From positions 6,799-70,798 of the forward strand of contig JAZLLG010000002.1 in the NCBI GenBank assembly GCA_045598045.1: a stretch of 64,000 nucleotides of DNA, read 5' to 3'. This DNA is from RGIG3528 sp045598045 (GTDB taxonomy: Bacteria > Bacillota > Clostridia > Lachnospirales > Lachnospiraceae). Made by a program: the position numbers and the translations under genes. How positions within the stretch are numbered: the first letter of the stretch is position 1; every line of letters starts with the position of its first letter. Below the pieces are notes generated by a model that saw only the letters and a program-made list of their open reading frames with translations, was not told the DNA's origin and searched no databases. Positions 33,422 through 41,288 of this stretch are shown piece after piece.

Positions 33422-34987
33422 ATGAAAAAACTTATCCAGTTTAAAAACATTGTTAAGAATTTTGACGGACAGCTCGTGCTCAAGGGCATTAACCTTGACA
33501 TATACGAGAATGAGTTTGTTACCCTTCTTGGTCCTTCAGGATGCGGAAAAACAACGCTTTTAAGAATCCTTGGCGGTTTCCTGGAACCGGACGAGGGATG
33601 TGTTTTAATGGACGGTGAAGACATTTCCAAGCTTCCCCCTTATAAGCGTGACCTGAATACTGTTTTTCAGAAGTACGCTCTTTTTCCGCATATGAACGTT
33701 TTTGATAATGTTGCATTCGGGCTGAATATTAAAAAAGAGCCTAAAGACCTTATTGAACAGAAGGTTATGCGTATGCTCAGACTTGTTGGTCTTGAGGACT
33801 ACGCAAAAAGAGGCATTACGGAGATGTCCGGCGGTCAGCAGCAGCGTGTTGCCATCGCACGAGCTCTTGTAAATGAGCCGAAGGTTCTTCTGCTCGATGA
33901 GCCCTTGAGTGCGCTTGATGCAAAACTTCGTAAGGAGATGCAGAAAGAGCTTAAAAAGATCCAGCAGGAAGTAGGCATCACATTCATTTTCGTTACCCAC
34001 GATCAGGAAGAAGCCCTCACGATGTCCGACAAGATTGTCGTTATGAAGGAAGGCGAAATCCAGCAGATCGGCACACCGACAGACATCTACAACGAGCCTG
34101 TAAACCGTTATGTTGCAAACTTCATCGGAGAAAGCAACATCATCGACGGTGTTATGCTTGAGGACTTCAAGGTTCAGTTTGAGGACAAGGTTTTTGAATG
34201 TGTTGATGCAGGATTTAATCCCAACGAACCGGTTGAGGTTGTAATCCGTCCGGAGGACCTTGATATTGTTGCTCCTCGTTCCGGAAAACTCAGAGGTATT
34301 GTAAAATCAGTTCTCTTTAAGGGCGTGCACTACGAAACAATCGTTGAAACATCACAAGGTACAAGCATTACGGTTAAGATGAATGTTTCAGAAGATAAGC
34401 CTGTTGTTAATGAAGAAGCAAACGAGATGATGTCCGCAAATGACTTCTACCTCGACATCCTTGATATTGATGAGTTGAACGACGCATTTATCATTGACCG
34501 TGCGGACGCTCAGGCATGGAATCCCGAATCGGAAGAACGTATTTCCATTTATGAAGTGCGTTATGAGATTGCAAAGGAAAAAGGTACATACCCTGTTACA
34601 TTCTCTACATCTGCAGGCACTTCCGTTACCGTAAACGCTATAGTTGCCGAAGTAAATAAAGTTGTGGACGAAGAGTACAACGAAGAAATTTACGCCGTTA
34701 ACTTCTTTAAGAAGGCAGACGAGATTCAGGAAAGCCAGCTCCTCGATACAGACCTCAAAGTCTGGGCAAATGCTTATGCATACGACCTTGAGGACCAGGC
34801 TTCGGTTGAAATTACGGAAGTCCTTTATGACTTCGACCCCGCAACCATCACTCCCGGTGTATATGACGTAACATTCAAGACAAAAGGTTACGAATATAAA
34901 ATAGACACAACGGACAAGACAGAAGTAGGTGCTCAGGTAGGACTTAAGTTCGGTCCTGAAGACCTTCACATCATGAGGAAGTCATAA
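33422..34987 (+). CDS. potA: Spermidine/putrescine importer ATPase with large TOBE insertion
   Basis: ATP-binding subunit of the polyamine ABC importer encoded with potBCD. The ATPase part is standard: Walker A GPSGCGKTT at 37-45, signature MSGGQQQR, Walker B LLLDEPLSALD, switch VTHDQEEA. The C-terminal TOBE region starts normally (GIVKSVLFKGVHYETIVET, near 290). It is then interrupted by about 175 residues (about 325-500) before the usual end GLKFGPEDLHIMRKS. The insertion holds two related units, each with an ANAY- or DAQAW-like segment, a V-Y-[EDF] strand and a GTYPVTF / GVYDVTF motif typical of Ig-like extracellular repeats. The total is 521 residues against about 350-370 usual. The gene shares one base with potB. 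Confidence 0.93.
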   Translation: MKKLIQFKNIVKNFDGQLVLKGINLDIYENEFVTLLGPSGCGKTTLLRILGGFLEPDEGCVLMDGEDISKLPPYKRDLNTVFQKYALFPHMNVFDNVAFGLNIKKEPKDLIEQKVMRMLRLVGLEDYAKRGITEMSGGQQQRVAIARALVNEPKVLLLDEPLSALDAKLRKEMQKELKKIQQEVGITFIFVTHDQEEALTMSDKIVVMKEGEIQQIGTPTDIYNEPVNRYVANFIGESNIIDGVMLEDFKVQFEDKVFECVDAGFNPNEPVEVVIRPEDLDIVAPRSGKLRGIVKSVLFKGVHYETIVETSQGTSITVKMNVSEDKPVVNEEANEMMSANDFYLDILDIDELNDAFIIDRADAQAWNPESEERISIYEVRYEIAKEKGTYPVTFSTSAGTSVTVNAIVAEVNKVVDEEYNEEIYAVNFFKKADEIQESQLLDTDLKVWANAYAYDLEDQASVEITEVLYDFDPATITPGVYDVTFKTKGYEYKIDTTDKTEVGAQVGLKFGPEDLHIMRKS

Positions 34988-35826
34988 TGAAACAGTTCAG
35001 AAAAATGACCTATCCGTATGTGATATGGATTTCGGTTCTTGTAGTTGCTCCGATGCTCCTTATCCTTCTTTATGCATTTACAAAAGAAGGGAATTCGGTT
35101 ACCGACTTCCTGTTCACATTCAATAACTTTAAACGTTTCTTCGTTGACAGCGTCTTCGGAGAGGTGCTTCTCAGAAGCCTTCGTGTTGCGCTTGTCACCA
35201 CAATAGTATGCATTCTTTTGGGCTATCCGGCAGGATATTTCATTGCAAAGTGCTCCGAAGGGCTGAAGATGACGTGGGTTCTCCTTATCACCTTCCCCAC
35301 ATGGATTAATATGCTTGTAAGAACCTATGCATGGATGGGCATACTTCAAGATGACGGAATTGTCAATAACCTTCTTCAGCTTATCGGTATCGGAAAAGTA
35401 ACCATTCTCCATACGGAATTTGCAGTTATTCTCGGCATGGTTTACAACTTCCTTCCGTTCATGATTCTACAGATTTACACATCGCTTACCAAGATGGACG
35501 GAAGCCTTCTGGAAGCAGCCGCCGACCTCGGCGCGGACAGGGTTAAGGCTTTCATGAAAGTAACACTCCCGTTGTCAATCCCGGGGGTTATAAGCGGAAT
35601 AACGCTTGTTTTTCTTCCTGCGGTGTCCAGCTTCTTTATTCCGAAGCTACTTGGCGGCGGACAGTACGTTATGGTCGGAAACCTTATCGAATCGCAGTTC
35701 CTTACAAGCGGAGACTGGAATTTCGGAAGCGCAATTTCACTCATAATGGTTATTATTATCATGATTTCAATGTACATTACACGAAAGGTCGACAAGACCG
35801 AAGTAATGGAAAAGAGGGCAGACTAA
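34987..35826 (+). CDS. potB: Polyamine ABC transporter permease
   Basis: A 279-residue inner permease of the polyamine importer, with about six membrane helices. The EAA loop is LEAAADLGADRVKAFMKVTLPLS (about 176-198), the site that contacts the ATPase. It overlaps potA by 1 base and is followed directly by potC. The order potA-B-C-D supports the assignment over other type I importers. Confidence 0.92.
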   Translation: MKQFRKMTYPYVIWISVLVVAPMLLILLYAFTKEGNSVTDFLFTFNNFKRFFVDSVFGEVLLRSLRVALVTTIVCILLGYPAGYFIAKCSEGLKMTWVLLITFPTWINMLVRTYAWMGILQDDGIVNNLLQLIGIGKVTILHTEFAVILGMVYNFLPFMILQIYTSLTKMDGSLLEAAADLGADRVKAFMKVTLPLSIPGVISGITLVFLPAVSSFFIPKLLGGGQYVMVGNLIESQFLTSGDWNFGSAISLIMVIIIMISMYITRKVDKTEVMEKRAD

Positions 35827-36627
35827 TTGAAAAGGAAAAACCACATCGGAACAACAATATATATGATGGTGCTGTTGCTTTTCTTTTATGCACCCATTAT
35901 ATACACGATTGTCTTTTCGTTTAATTCAGGCCGTTCCCTGACACGTTTCGAAGGCTTTTCCCTTCAGTGGTACGAAAAGATGTTCGGTGATTCGAACATG
36001 ATGCAGTCTGTACTTTACACAATTATTATTGCGGTTCTTGCCACAGCAATTTCAACTGTAGTGGGTACATTTACTGCCATCGGTCTTTCGAAATCAAACA
36101 AAATACTTAAAAATATTGTGGAACAGGTTAACGACCTTCCGCTGATGAATCCGGATATCGTTACGGCTATCGGTCTTCTGATGCTTTTCTCTGCTCTTCA
36201 TGTGAGAAAGGGATTCGGCACCATGCTCATAGCACACATAATGTTCTGTGTGCCTTATGTAATGCTCAGTGTAACTCCTAAGCTTAAGAGCCTTGATCCG
36301 AACCTGTGCGATGCTGCCATGGATCTTGGCGCAACGCCTATCAGAGCGCTTACAAAAGTGATTGTTCCTCAGATTATGCCCGGTATAGTTTCAGGAGCGC
36401 TTATTGCGTTTACGATGTCCTTTGATGACTTCGTTATTTCCTACTTTGTAACCGGTAACGGTGTATCAAACATCTCAATTCTTGTTTATTCAATGTCAAA
36501 GCGTGTAAATCCTTCCATAAACGCTCTTTCGACCTTGATAATAGTTATTATTTCCATATTCCTGCTGCTTGTTAATGTTGTTCCTTCGGCTTTGGCAAAG
36601 AAAAAAGAGAAAAAAGCAGCCAATTAA
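35827..36627 (+). CDS. potC: Polyamine ABC transporter permease
   Basis: A 266-residue second permease with about six helices and the EAA loop CDAAMDLGATPIRALTKVIVP. The start is TTG at 35827, immediately after the potB stop, with a GAGGG ribosome site at 35814-35818. The C-terminal end is Lys-rich (AKKKEKKAAN), as expected for a cytoplasmic tail. Confidence 0.9.
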   Translation: MKRKNHIGTTIYMMVLLLFFYAPIIYTIVFSFNSGRSLTRFEGFSLQWYEKMFGDSNMMQSVLYTIIIAVLATAISTVVGTFTAIGLSKSNKILKNIVEQVNDLPLMNPDIVTAIGLLMLFSALHVRKGFGTMLIAHIMFCVPYVMLSVTPKLKSLDPNLCDAAMDLGATPIRALTKVIVPQIMPGIVSGALIAFTMSFDDFVISYFVTGNGVSNISILVYSMSKRVNPSINALSTLIIVIISIFLLLVNVVPSALAKKKEKKAAN

Positions 36628-36691
36628 TTTTCGATAGTGTTTGGGTTTTACACTTAAATATTTCATTCTGTAAAGGAGACTAAAAGAAAAA

Positions 36692-37750
36692 ATGAAAAAA
36701 CGTTTCACTGTAATGCTTCTTGTTATCGGTATGGTTTGCACAATGCTTGCTGGCTGCAGTAGGAAGCCGACTATGAAACTTTTCCTCCCGGGTGAGTACC
36801 TCGGTGAGGGAGTAATTGAGGGATTTGAGAAAGAATATGGCTGCAAGGTCATCGTTGAAAATTTTGACTCAAATGAAATGATGTACACAAAAATTTCAGC
36901 AGGTGATGCTTACGATGTACTCATTCCTTCTGACTACATGATTGAGAGACTTCTTAAAGAAAATTCTTTACAGCCGCTTGATAAGGCTGCACTTACAAAT
37001 CTCGGTGCTCTTGCCGATGAAGTAAAGAATCTTTCTTTTGACGCTGATAACACATACGCTGTCCCTTATTTCTGGGGCAATGTAGGTATCGTTTATGTTA
37101 AGAGCAACGTTGACGTAGCCGATCTTGAACATGACGATTACGGTATCTTCCAGAACGAAAAATATAAGGGACGTATCTATGTTTACGATTCAGAAAGAGA
37201 TATGTTCATGGTTGCGTTAAAGCAGCTTGGTTATTCCTGCAACACAAACAATGAAGAAGAAATTCAGGCAGCTTACGACTGGCTTGTACAGGTTGGTAAG
37301 ACAATGAAGCCCGTATACGTTACGGATGAAGTTATCGATGATATGCTTCACGAGGACCTTGATCTTGCTGTAATGTACAGCGGTGATGCAGCATATATCA
37401 CTTCAGAGAATGATAATCTTGGTTACTATGTTCCCAAGTGCGGAACAAACATCTGGTATGACTGCATGGTTATTCCGAAGAATGCCGAGAATCCTGAGCT
37501 TGCTAACAAGTTCATCAACTATATGCTTACTCATGATGCAGCTCTCGCAAATACACAGGGTGTAGGCTACACTTCTCCCGTAAAGGATGTCATCAATGAA
37601 GTATACGGCGCAGGCGGAGACTTCGAAGGAAACGAAGCATATTATCCCAGAGCAGGATACGAAAAGGATGAGCCCTTCAACGACAACGAATACTTAAGAA
37701 CAAGACTCTCTGAGCTCTGGATTAAAGTAAAAGCTAATTCAGCAAACTAA
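36692..37750 (+). CDS. potD: Polyamine-binding lipoprotein
   Basis: The substrate-binding lipoprotein that captures spermidine or putrescine outside the cell. The 352-residue protein has a signal with lipobox LAGC (Cys about 24). Its mature part begins KLFLPGEYLGEGVIEGFEKEYG, with later YDVLIPSDYMIERL and AVPYFWGNVGIVY, typical of PotD/PotF. The start has AAAGGAG (36674-36680). It ends the operon before a strong bidirectional terminator. Confidence 0.93.
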   Translation: MKKRFTVMLLVIGMVCTMLAGCSRKPTMKLFLPGEYLGEGVIEGFEKEYGCKVIVENFDSNEMMYTKISAGDAYDVLIPSDYMIERLLKENSLQPLDKAALTNLGALADEVKNLSFDADNTYAVPYFWGNVGIVYVKSNVDVADLEHDDYGIFQNEKYKGRIYVYDSERDMFMVALKQLGYSCNTNNEEEIQAAYDWLVQVGKTMKPVYVTDEVIDDMLHEDLDLAVMYSGDAAYITSENDNLGYYVPKCGTNIWYDCMVIPKNAENPELANKFINYMLTHDAALANTQGVGYTSPVKDVINEVYGAGGDFEGNEAYYPRAGYEKDEPFNDNEYLRTRLSELWIKVKANSAN

Positions 37751-37760
37751 AAAAGAATTC

Positions 37761-37797
37761 AAAAATCCCTCACGGTTTTGTGAGGGATTTTTTGAAT
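37761..37797. terminator. Bidirectional terminator, potD and argH
   Basis: AAAAATCCCTCAC (37761-37773) pairs with GTGAGGGATTTTT (37780-37792) as a perfect 13-base stem and provides T-runs on both strands. Confidence 0.92.
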
Positions 37798-39173
37798 TAG
37801 TATTCTGATATGATTTTACGATATTCCGCAACAACCTTTTCCATGGCTTCGCGGCCGGGAGCGCCGATTGTGTTGCGTTTATCGACACAGGTTTTCATTT
37901 TGATGGCTTCGTAAATATCTTCCGTGAAAACGGGAGATATTTTTTTGTATTCCTCAAGAGGAAGTTCATCCAAAGAGATATCTTTTTCGATACATGTGAG
38001 TACCAGGGTTCCGATGATGCCATGTGCATCTCTGAAAGGTACACCATGCTTAACAAGCCAGTCTGCAGCATCCGTAGCATTGGTAAATCCATTCTTTGCG
38101 GAAGCCTCCATGTTTGCCTTGTTTACGGTAATTGACTTAAGCATGCCCGTGAAAAGGACGAGACATCCTTTGGCTGTGTCAATGGCGTCGAACACACCTT
38201 CCTTGTCTTCCTGCATATCCTTATTGTAGGCAAGCGGCAACCCCTTCATTGTAGTCATAAGACCCATCAGAGCACCATATACACGGCCGGATTTGCCACG
38301 AATCAGCTCCGCAATGTCCGGATTCTTTTTCTGAGGCATTATGGACGAACCTGTGGAATAGGAATCGTCAAGCTCGATAAATCGATATTCATTTGAGTTC
38401 CACATGATTATTTCTTCACAGAAGCGGGAAAGATGCATCATGCAGATGGAAAGATCCGAAAGCAATTCAATGGAGTAATCTCTGTCCGAAACGGAATCCA
38501 TTGAATTGAGCGTGGGACCATCAAAATCAAGAAGAGAAGCGGTTAGTTCTCTATCCAGCGGATAGGTTGTGCCGGCCAAAGCCCCGGCACCGAGAGGACA
38601 ACGATTCATTCGCTTTCTGTTGTCTCGAAGACGCGTATAGTCACGTGAAAACATCTCAAAATAAGCCCCGAGGTGATGTGCCAATGTAACAGGCTGAGCT
38701 TTCTGAAGGTGAGTGAAGCCGGGCATGTATGTGTCGTAGTTGCCTTCGATAAGTGAAAGAAGTTCCTCCAGCAGACTGCGTATGAGTGGCATAAGCTCAT
38801 CGATTTCGTCACGGACGTATAGACGCATATCCAAAGCAACCTGATCGTTTCTGGAACGACCTGTGTGAAGCTTCTTTCCAACGTCACCGATACGGTCGAT
38901 GAGCTCGGCTTCAACAAAGGAATGAATGTCTTCGGATTCCGCATTGAACTGAAGAGTGCCTTCATCCAAATCCTTTTTAATGCCTTCAAGACCTTTTATG
39001 ATTTCGTCACGCTCAGCATTTGTGAGAATGCCGGATTTAGCAAGCATCGTGACATGAGCAATGCTTCCTTTTATGTCCTGAGGATAGAACCTTCTGTCAA
39101 AGGAAAGAGATTCGTTAAAGTTGTGTACAAGCTGGTTTTCTTCTTTTGTGAAGCGTCCGCCCCAAAGTTTCAT
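37797..39173 (-). CDS. argH: Argininosuccinate lyase
   Basis: Last enzyme of arginine synthesis, splitting argininosuccinate into arginine and fumarate. The 458-residue protein opens KLWGGRFTKEE, has HTGRSRNDQV and the superfamily signature GSSIMPQKKNPD with the catalytic Ser loop. Length is normal. The start has GGGAGG upstream on the minus strand. It is preceded by a small acidic gene 18 bases upstream and is presumably transcribed with it. argG is not in the window. Confidence 0.96.
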   Translation of the reverse strand: MKLWGGRFTKEENQLVHNFNESLSFDRRFYPQDIKGSIAHVTMLAKSGILTNAERDEIIKGLEGIKKDLDEGTLQFNAESEDIHSFVEAELIDRIGDVGKKLHTGRSRNDQVALDMRLYVRDEIDELMPLIRSLLEELLSLIEGNYDTYMPGFTHLQKAQPVTLAHHLGAYFEMFSRDYTRLRDNRKRMNRCPLGAGALAGTTYPLDRELTASLLDFDGPTLNSMDSVSDRDYSIELLSDLSICMMHLSRFCEEIIMWNSNEYRFIELDDSYSTGSSIMPQKKNPDIAELIRGKSGRVYGALMGLMTTMKGLPLAYNKDMQEDKEGVFDAIDTAKGCLVLFTGMLKSITVNKANMEASAKNGFTNATDAADWLVKHGVPFRDAHGIIGTLVLTCIEKDISLDELPLEEYKKISPVFTEDIYEAIKMKTCVDKRNTIGAPGREAMEKVVAEYRKIISEY

Positions 39174-39191
39174 GTGAGTCCTCCCGTAAAT

Positions 39192-39506
39192 CTATTCTTC
39201 AAGTCCTAAATCGTCTTCCTCATCCGACTCCTCGTCATCGTCCGGAATGAGGTCGGAAACGTTTTCTTCAAGCTCTTCAAGCTCTTCAATCTCAGCTACA
39301 CCTGCGTCTCCACCGATTTTAATATGCTGTTTCTTGAGACCGGCCTGATAATATTTCATGATGTTTCCGGACTCTTTTTTTATCTGGTTGTTTATTCTGT
39401 CACGATTGGCAAAATATTCCGCATTGTCATAACAAAGGAATCTGTTCGTGGCATCATCGGTAAAAGGTAACATTTTCATGTATTCTTTGTTTTTTGTTTC
39501 AGCCAT
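39192..39506 (-). CDS. Small acidic protein of unknown function
   Basis: A 104-residue soluble protein. The N-terminal 65 residues are mixed (YMKMLPFTDDATNRFLCYDNAEYF) and the C-terminal third is strongly acidic (EELEELEEN, then PDDDEESDEEDD). No family recognised. It is transcribed ahead of argH and has a ribosome site AAGGAAGG (minus strand, near 39513-39520). The acidic tail could be a nucleic-acid mimic or a flexible charge patch; this is only speculation. Confidence 0.7.
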   Translation of the reverse strand: MAETKNKEYMKMLPFTDDATNRFLCYDNAEYFANRDRINNQIKKESGNIMKYYQAGLKKQHIKIGGDAGVAEIEELEELEENVSDLIPDDDEESDEEDDLGLEE

Positions 39507-39545
39507 GGTCGTCCCTTCCTTTTCGTTTTATCTGTACAAACTTAT

Positions 39546-39574
39546 AATATATCTTATCGTGTTTCGAAACACAA
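39546..39574 (-). promoter_or_regulatory. Promoter of the small acidic gene and argH
   Basis: On the minus strand, TTGTGT (39574-39569) is 17 bases from TATATT (39551-39546). A 14-base palindrome overlaps its -35 box. Confidence 0.5.
39559..39572. promoter_or_regulatory. Perfect 14-base palindrome over the argH operon promoter
   Basis: GTGTTTCGAAACAC is its own reverse complement. It overlaps the -35 box and spacer of the predicted promoter, a typical repressor position. The half GTGTTTCG recurs at 39741-39748 in the leader hairpin of the divergent operon. Confidence 0.45.
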
Positions 39575-39649
39575 GAAAAAGAGAAAACTTTGTGCAAACT
39601 ATACAAATATGACCATGTATTTTCTACATCAAAGATGGGAGTATAGGTC

Positions 39650-39678
39650 TTTACAAAAGCCTCATATGGGCTTATGAT
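39650..39678 (+). promoter_or_regulatory. Promoter of the Tad-like operon
   Basis: TTTACA (39650-39655) and TATGAT (39673-39678) are 17 bases apart, five of six matches each. The start codon lies about 100 bases downstream, leaving a leader of about 93 bases. Confidence 0.65.
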
Positions 39679-39718
39679 TTTTCACGGATGTAATCCTTCC
39701 CAAAATCATTTATTCTTC

Positions 39719-39749
39719 ACGAAATCGGTACTTCCTTACCGTGTTTCGT
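39719..39749 (+). other. Strong hairpin in the leader of the Tad-like operon
   Basis: ACGAAATCGGTA (39719-39730) pairs with TACCGTGTTTCGT (39737-39749) through 11 base pairs plus one wobble, with a 6-base loop and one bulge. It ends 28 bases before the first start codon and has no T-run, so it is more likely an operator or translation/stability element than a terminator. Confidence 0.5.
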
Positions 39750-39777
39750 AAATCCAAAATGAAAAACACAACTAAAT

Positions 39778-40485
39778 ATGTTGAATAAGTCTGCCTCGCC
39801 CGATTTTATTCCGGAAAATGCCGGAAAGCTTTTGGAGCTTATGGAAAACAACTGCCTGGAGGAAATGACAAAGCAGAGCATACGAGGATATCTGACTGTA
39901 AATGCAGTGACAGCAATGAGAATTTCGGAGGATATATTACCTTTCAAAAACGGAGGTTGTATGTCATACAGCCTTATGCTTCGAATTTTGTTCAGAAAGG
40001 CCCGAAAAGAAACAAACGAACTGCTAAGTAAGGCACGAGGATTTATTCCGTGTGAAGCACTTACACACCTGTATAAAACAGCTTTGTACAGCAATTCGTG
40101 GCTGCTTTCCGAGGAAGAAATGCTTGCACTCAGCGTGGACGAACTATTTTCAAAATACGAATTCGGAGTGATTTCTCCGCTTTTTGGGAACATAAACTGT
40201 AAGCTGTATGTCGGAAGCTGCGCCGTAGACGGGGTAAATAAGGATGAATTGCAGGTTAAGCTTGAATTCGGAAAAAAGAGTGTCTATCCGGAGTTTATTA
40301 AGTTCACCGATGAGGAGGAAATGGAGCGCGTTATTCGTATGATTATGCTGAAAGGGTGCTCGACAGAAATTACGGGAAGCTGCCCGGAGTTTGAGCAGGA
40401 ATATATTTATGCAATCAGGCCGCCAAAGGGGAATTGGGGTATGAGGCTTGAATTGAGAGAGGACCGGATATGGGGAAAATTATAG
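39778..40485 (+). CDS. First gene of Tad-like operon, unknown function
   Basis: A 235-residue soluble protein with no recognised family. It has several Cys residues, an Arg-rich middle (LRILFRKARKETNELLSKARG) and a C-terminal half that looks like an alpha/beta domain (SPLFGNINCKLYVGSC). The start at 39778 is the only ATG after an in-frame stop at 39760, but it has no ribosome site. ATG 39841 (MENNCLEE) with GGAG 5 bases upstream is an alternative giving 214 residues. The last 16 bases overlap the next gene. Its position first in a secretion operon hints at an assembly or regulatory role; nothing in the sequence proves it. Confidence 0.65.
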   Translation: MLNKSASPDFIPENAGKLLELMENNCLEEMTKQSIRGYLTVNAVTAMRISEDILPFKNGGCMSYSLMLRILFRKARKETNELLSKARGFIPCEALTHLYKTALYSNSWLLSEEEMLALSVDELFSKYEFGVISPLFGNINCKLYVGSCAVDGVNKDELQVKLEFGKKSVYPEFIKFTDEEEMERVIRMIMLKGCSTEITGSCPEFEQEYIYAIRPPKGNWGMRLELREDRIWGKL

Positions 40486-41288
40486 CGTTCAGAGGACCTT
40501 TTCGCGGAATCGGAAGGGCTACCGCAGCCATGGACATCATTGGCGTCGGACTGGCGAGAAAAGAAAAGACGATTGTTGCACTGACACAGGTGCCGGGACG
40601 GCGGGAGCATTTGGAAGAGGCGTTTGATGAAAATATCCCGGGAAGCATTTCGAGAGAAGTGTATTCTAAAAATGGGCTTTGGGCTTTATGGCAGAGATTC
40701 AGAACGGAGCGGCTTTCTATTGATGAAGTGAGGGAAAGCGCCGTAAAAACATCAATGGAAAGTCTGGATATATTTCCGTACATGCCTTGCGGAAACTTTG
40801 TTGATGACAGAACCAAACTGGCAATCACGGCATTAATCTTGAGCGATATTAAAAAGGCTTATGACTATGTGCTTGTTGACACAGGTGATGAAATCAATGA
40901 TTTTACTAAAGCCGTAATATCCGGCAGCGATGCGGTTGTGTGCGCACTTCCTCAAAGTGTTCGTAAATGGAGAGCTTTTTTTGACGAAGAAGATTTAAGC
41001 CTGAATGCCGAAAAGACGGTTTTTGTAATGAATGGTGCAAATACTGCGGCAGAACCTGGGATAAGGCAGGTTGAACGGATGTTCCGAAAGGCGTTAAAGG
41101 GCAGAAAAGTGTTGGAAATACCTTTTTTGGCGGAGGTTGTTAAAGCAGTTGATGAAGGAAGAATGTGCGAAATCGCAGGCGAAAAGAGGTTCTCAAAAAT
41201 TAAAAGCAAAGGAAAAGCGATTTCTGACCATGCAGACAACATTATTCGAGAACTAACGGAGGTGTGTGAGAGTGGCGGAAGTAAGTGA
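40470..41288 (+). CDS. MinD/TadZ-like P-loop ATPase, degenerate
   Basis: A 272-residue protein with the overall pattern of the MinD/ParA family, here in the position of TadZ/CpaE, which localises Tad pilus machinery. The N-terminal loop reads FRGPFRGIGRATAAMDI: it sits where the deviant Walker A KGGxGKT/S should be, but both key lysines are replaced. Later, DYVLVDTGDEINDF matches the family's switch II (DYVIIDTP), and DAVVCALPQSVRKW the following strand. ATP binding is therefore doubtful. The ribosome site GAGAGG is at 40457-40462. It overlaps its neighbours on both sides (16 and 17 bases). Confidence 0.7.
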   Translation: MGKIIAFRGPFRGIGRATAAMDIIGVGLARKEKTIVALTQVPGRREHLEEAFDENIPGSISREVYSKNGLWALWQRFRTERLSIDEVRESAVKTSMESLDIFPYMPCGNFVDDRTKLAITALILSDIKKAYDYVLVDTGDEINDFTKAVISGSDAVVCALPQSVRKWRAFFDEEDLSLNAEKTVFVMNGANTAAEPGIRQVERMFRKALKGRKVLEIPFLAEVVKAVDEGRMCEIAGEKRFSKIKSKGKAISDHADNIIRELTEVCESGGSK

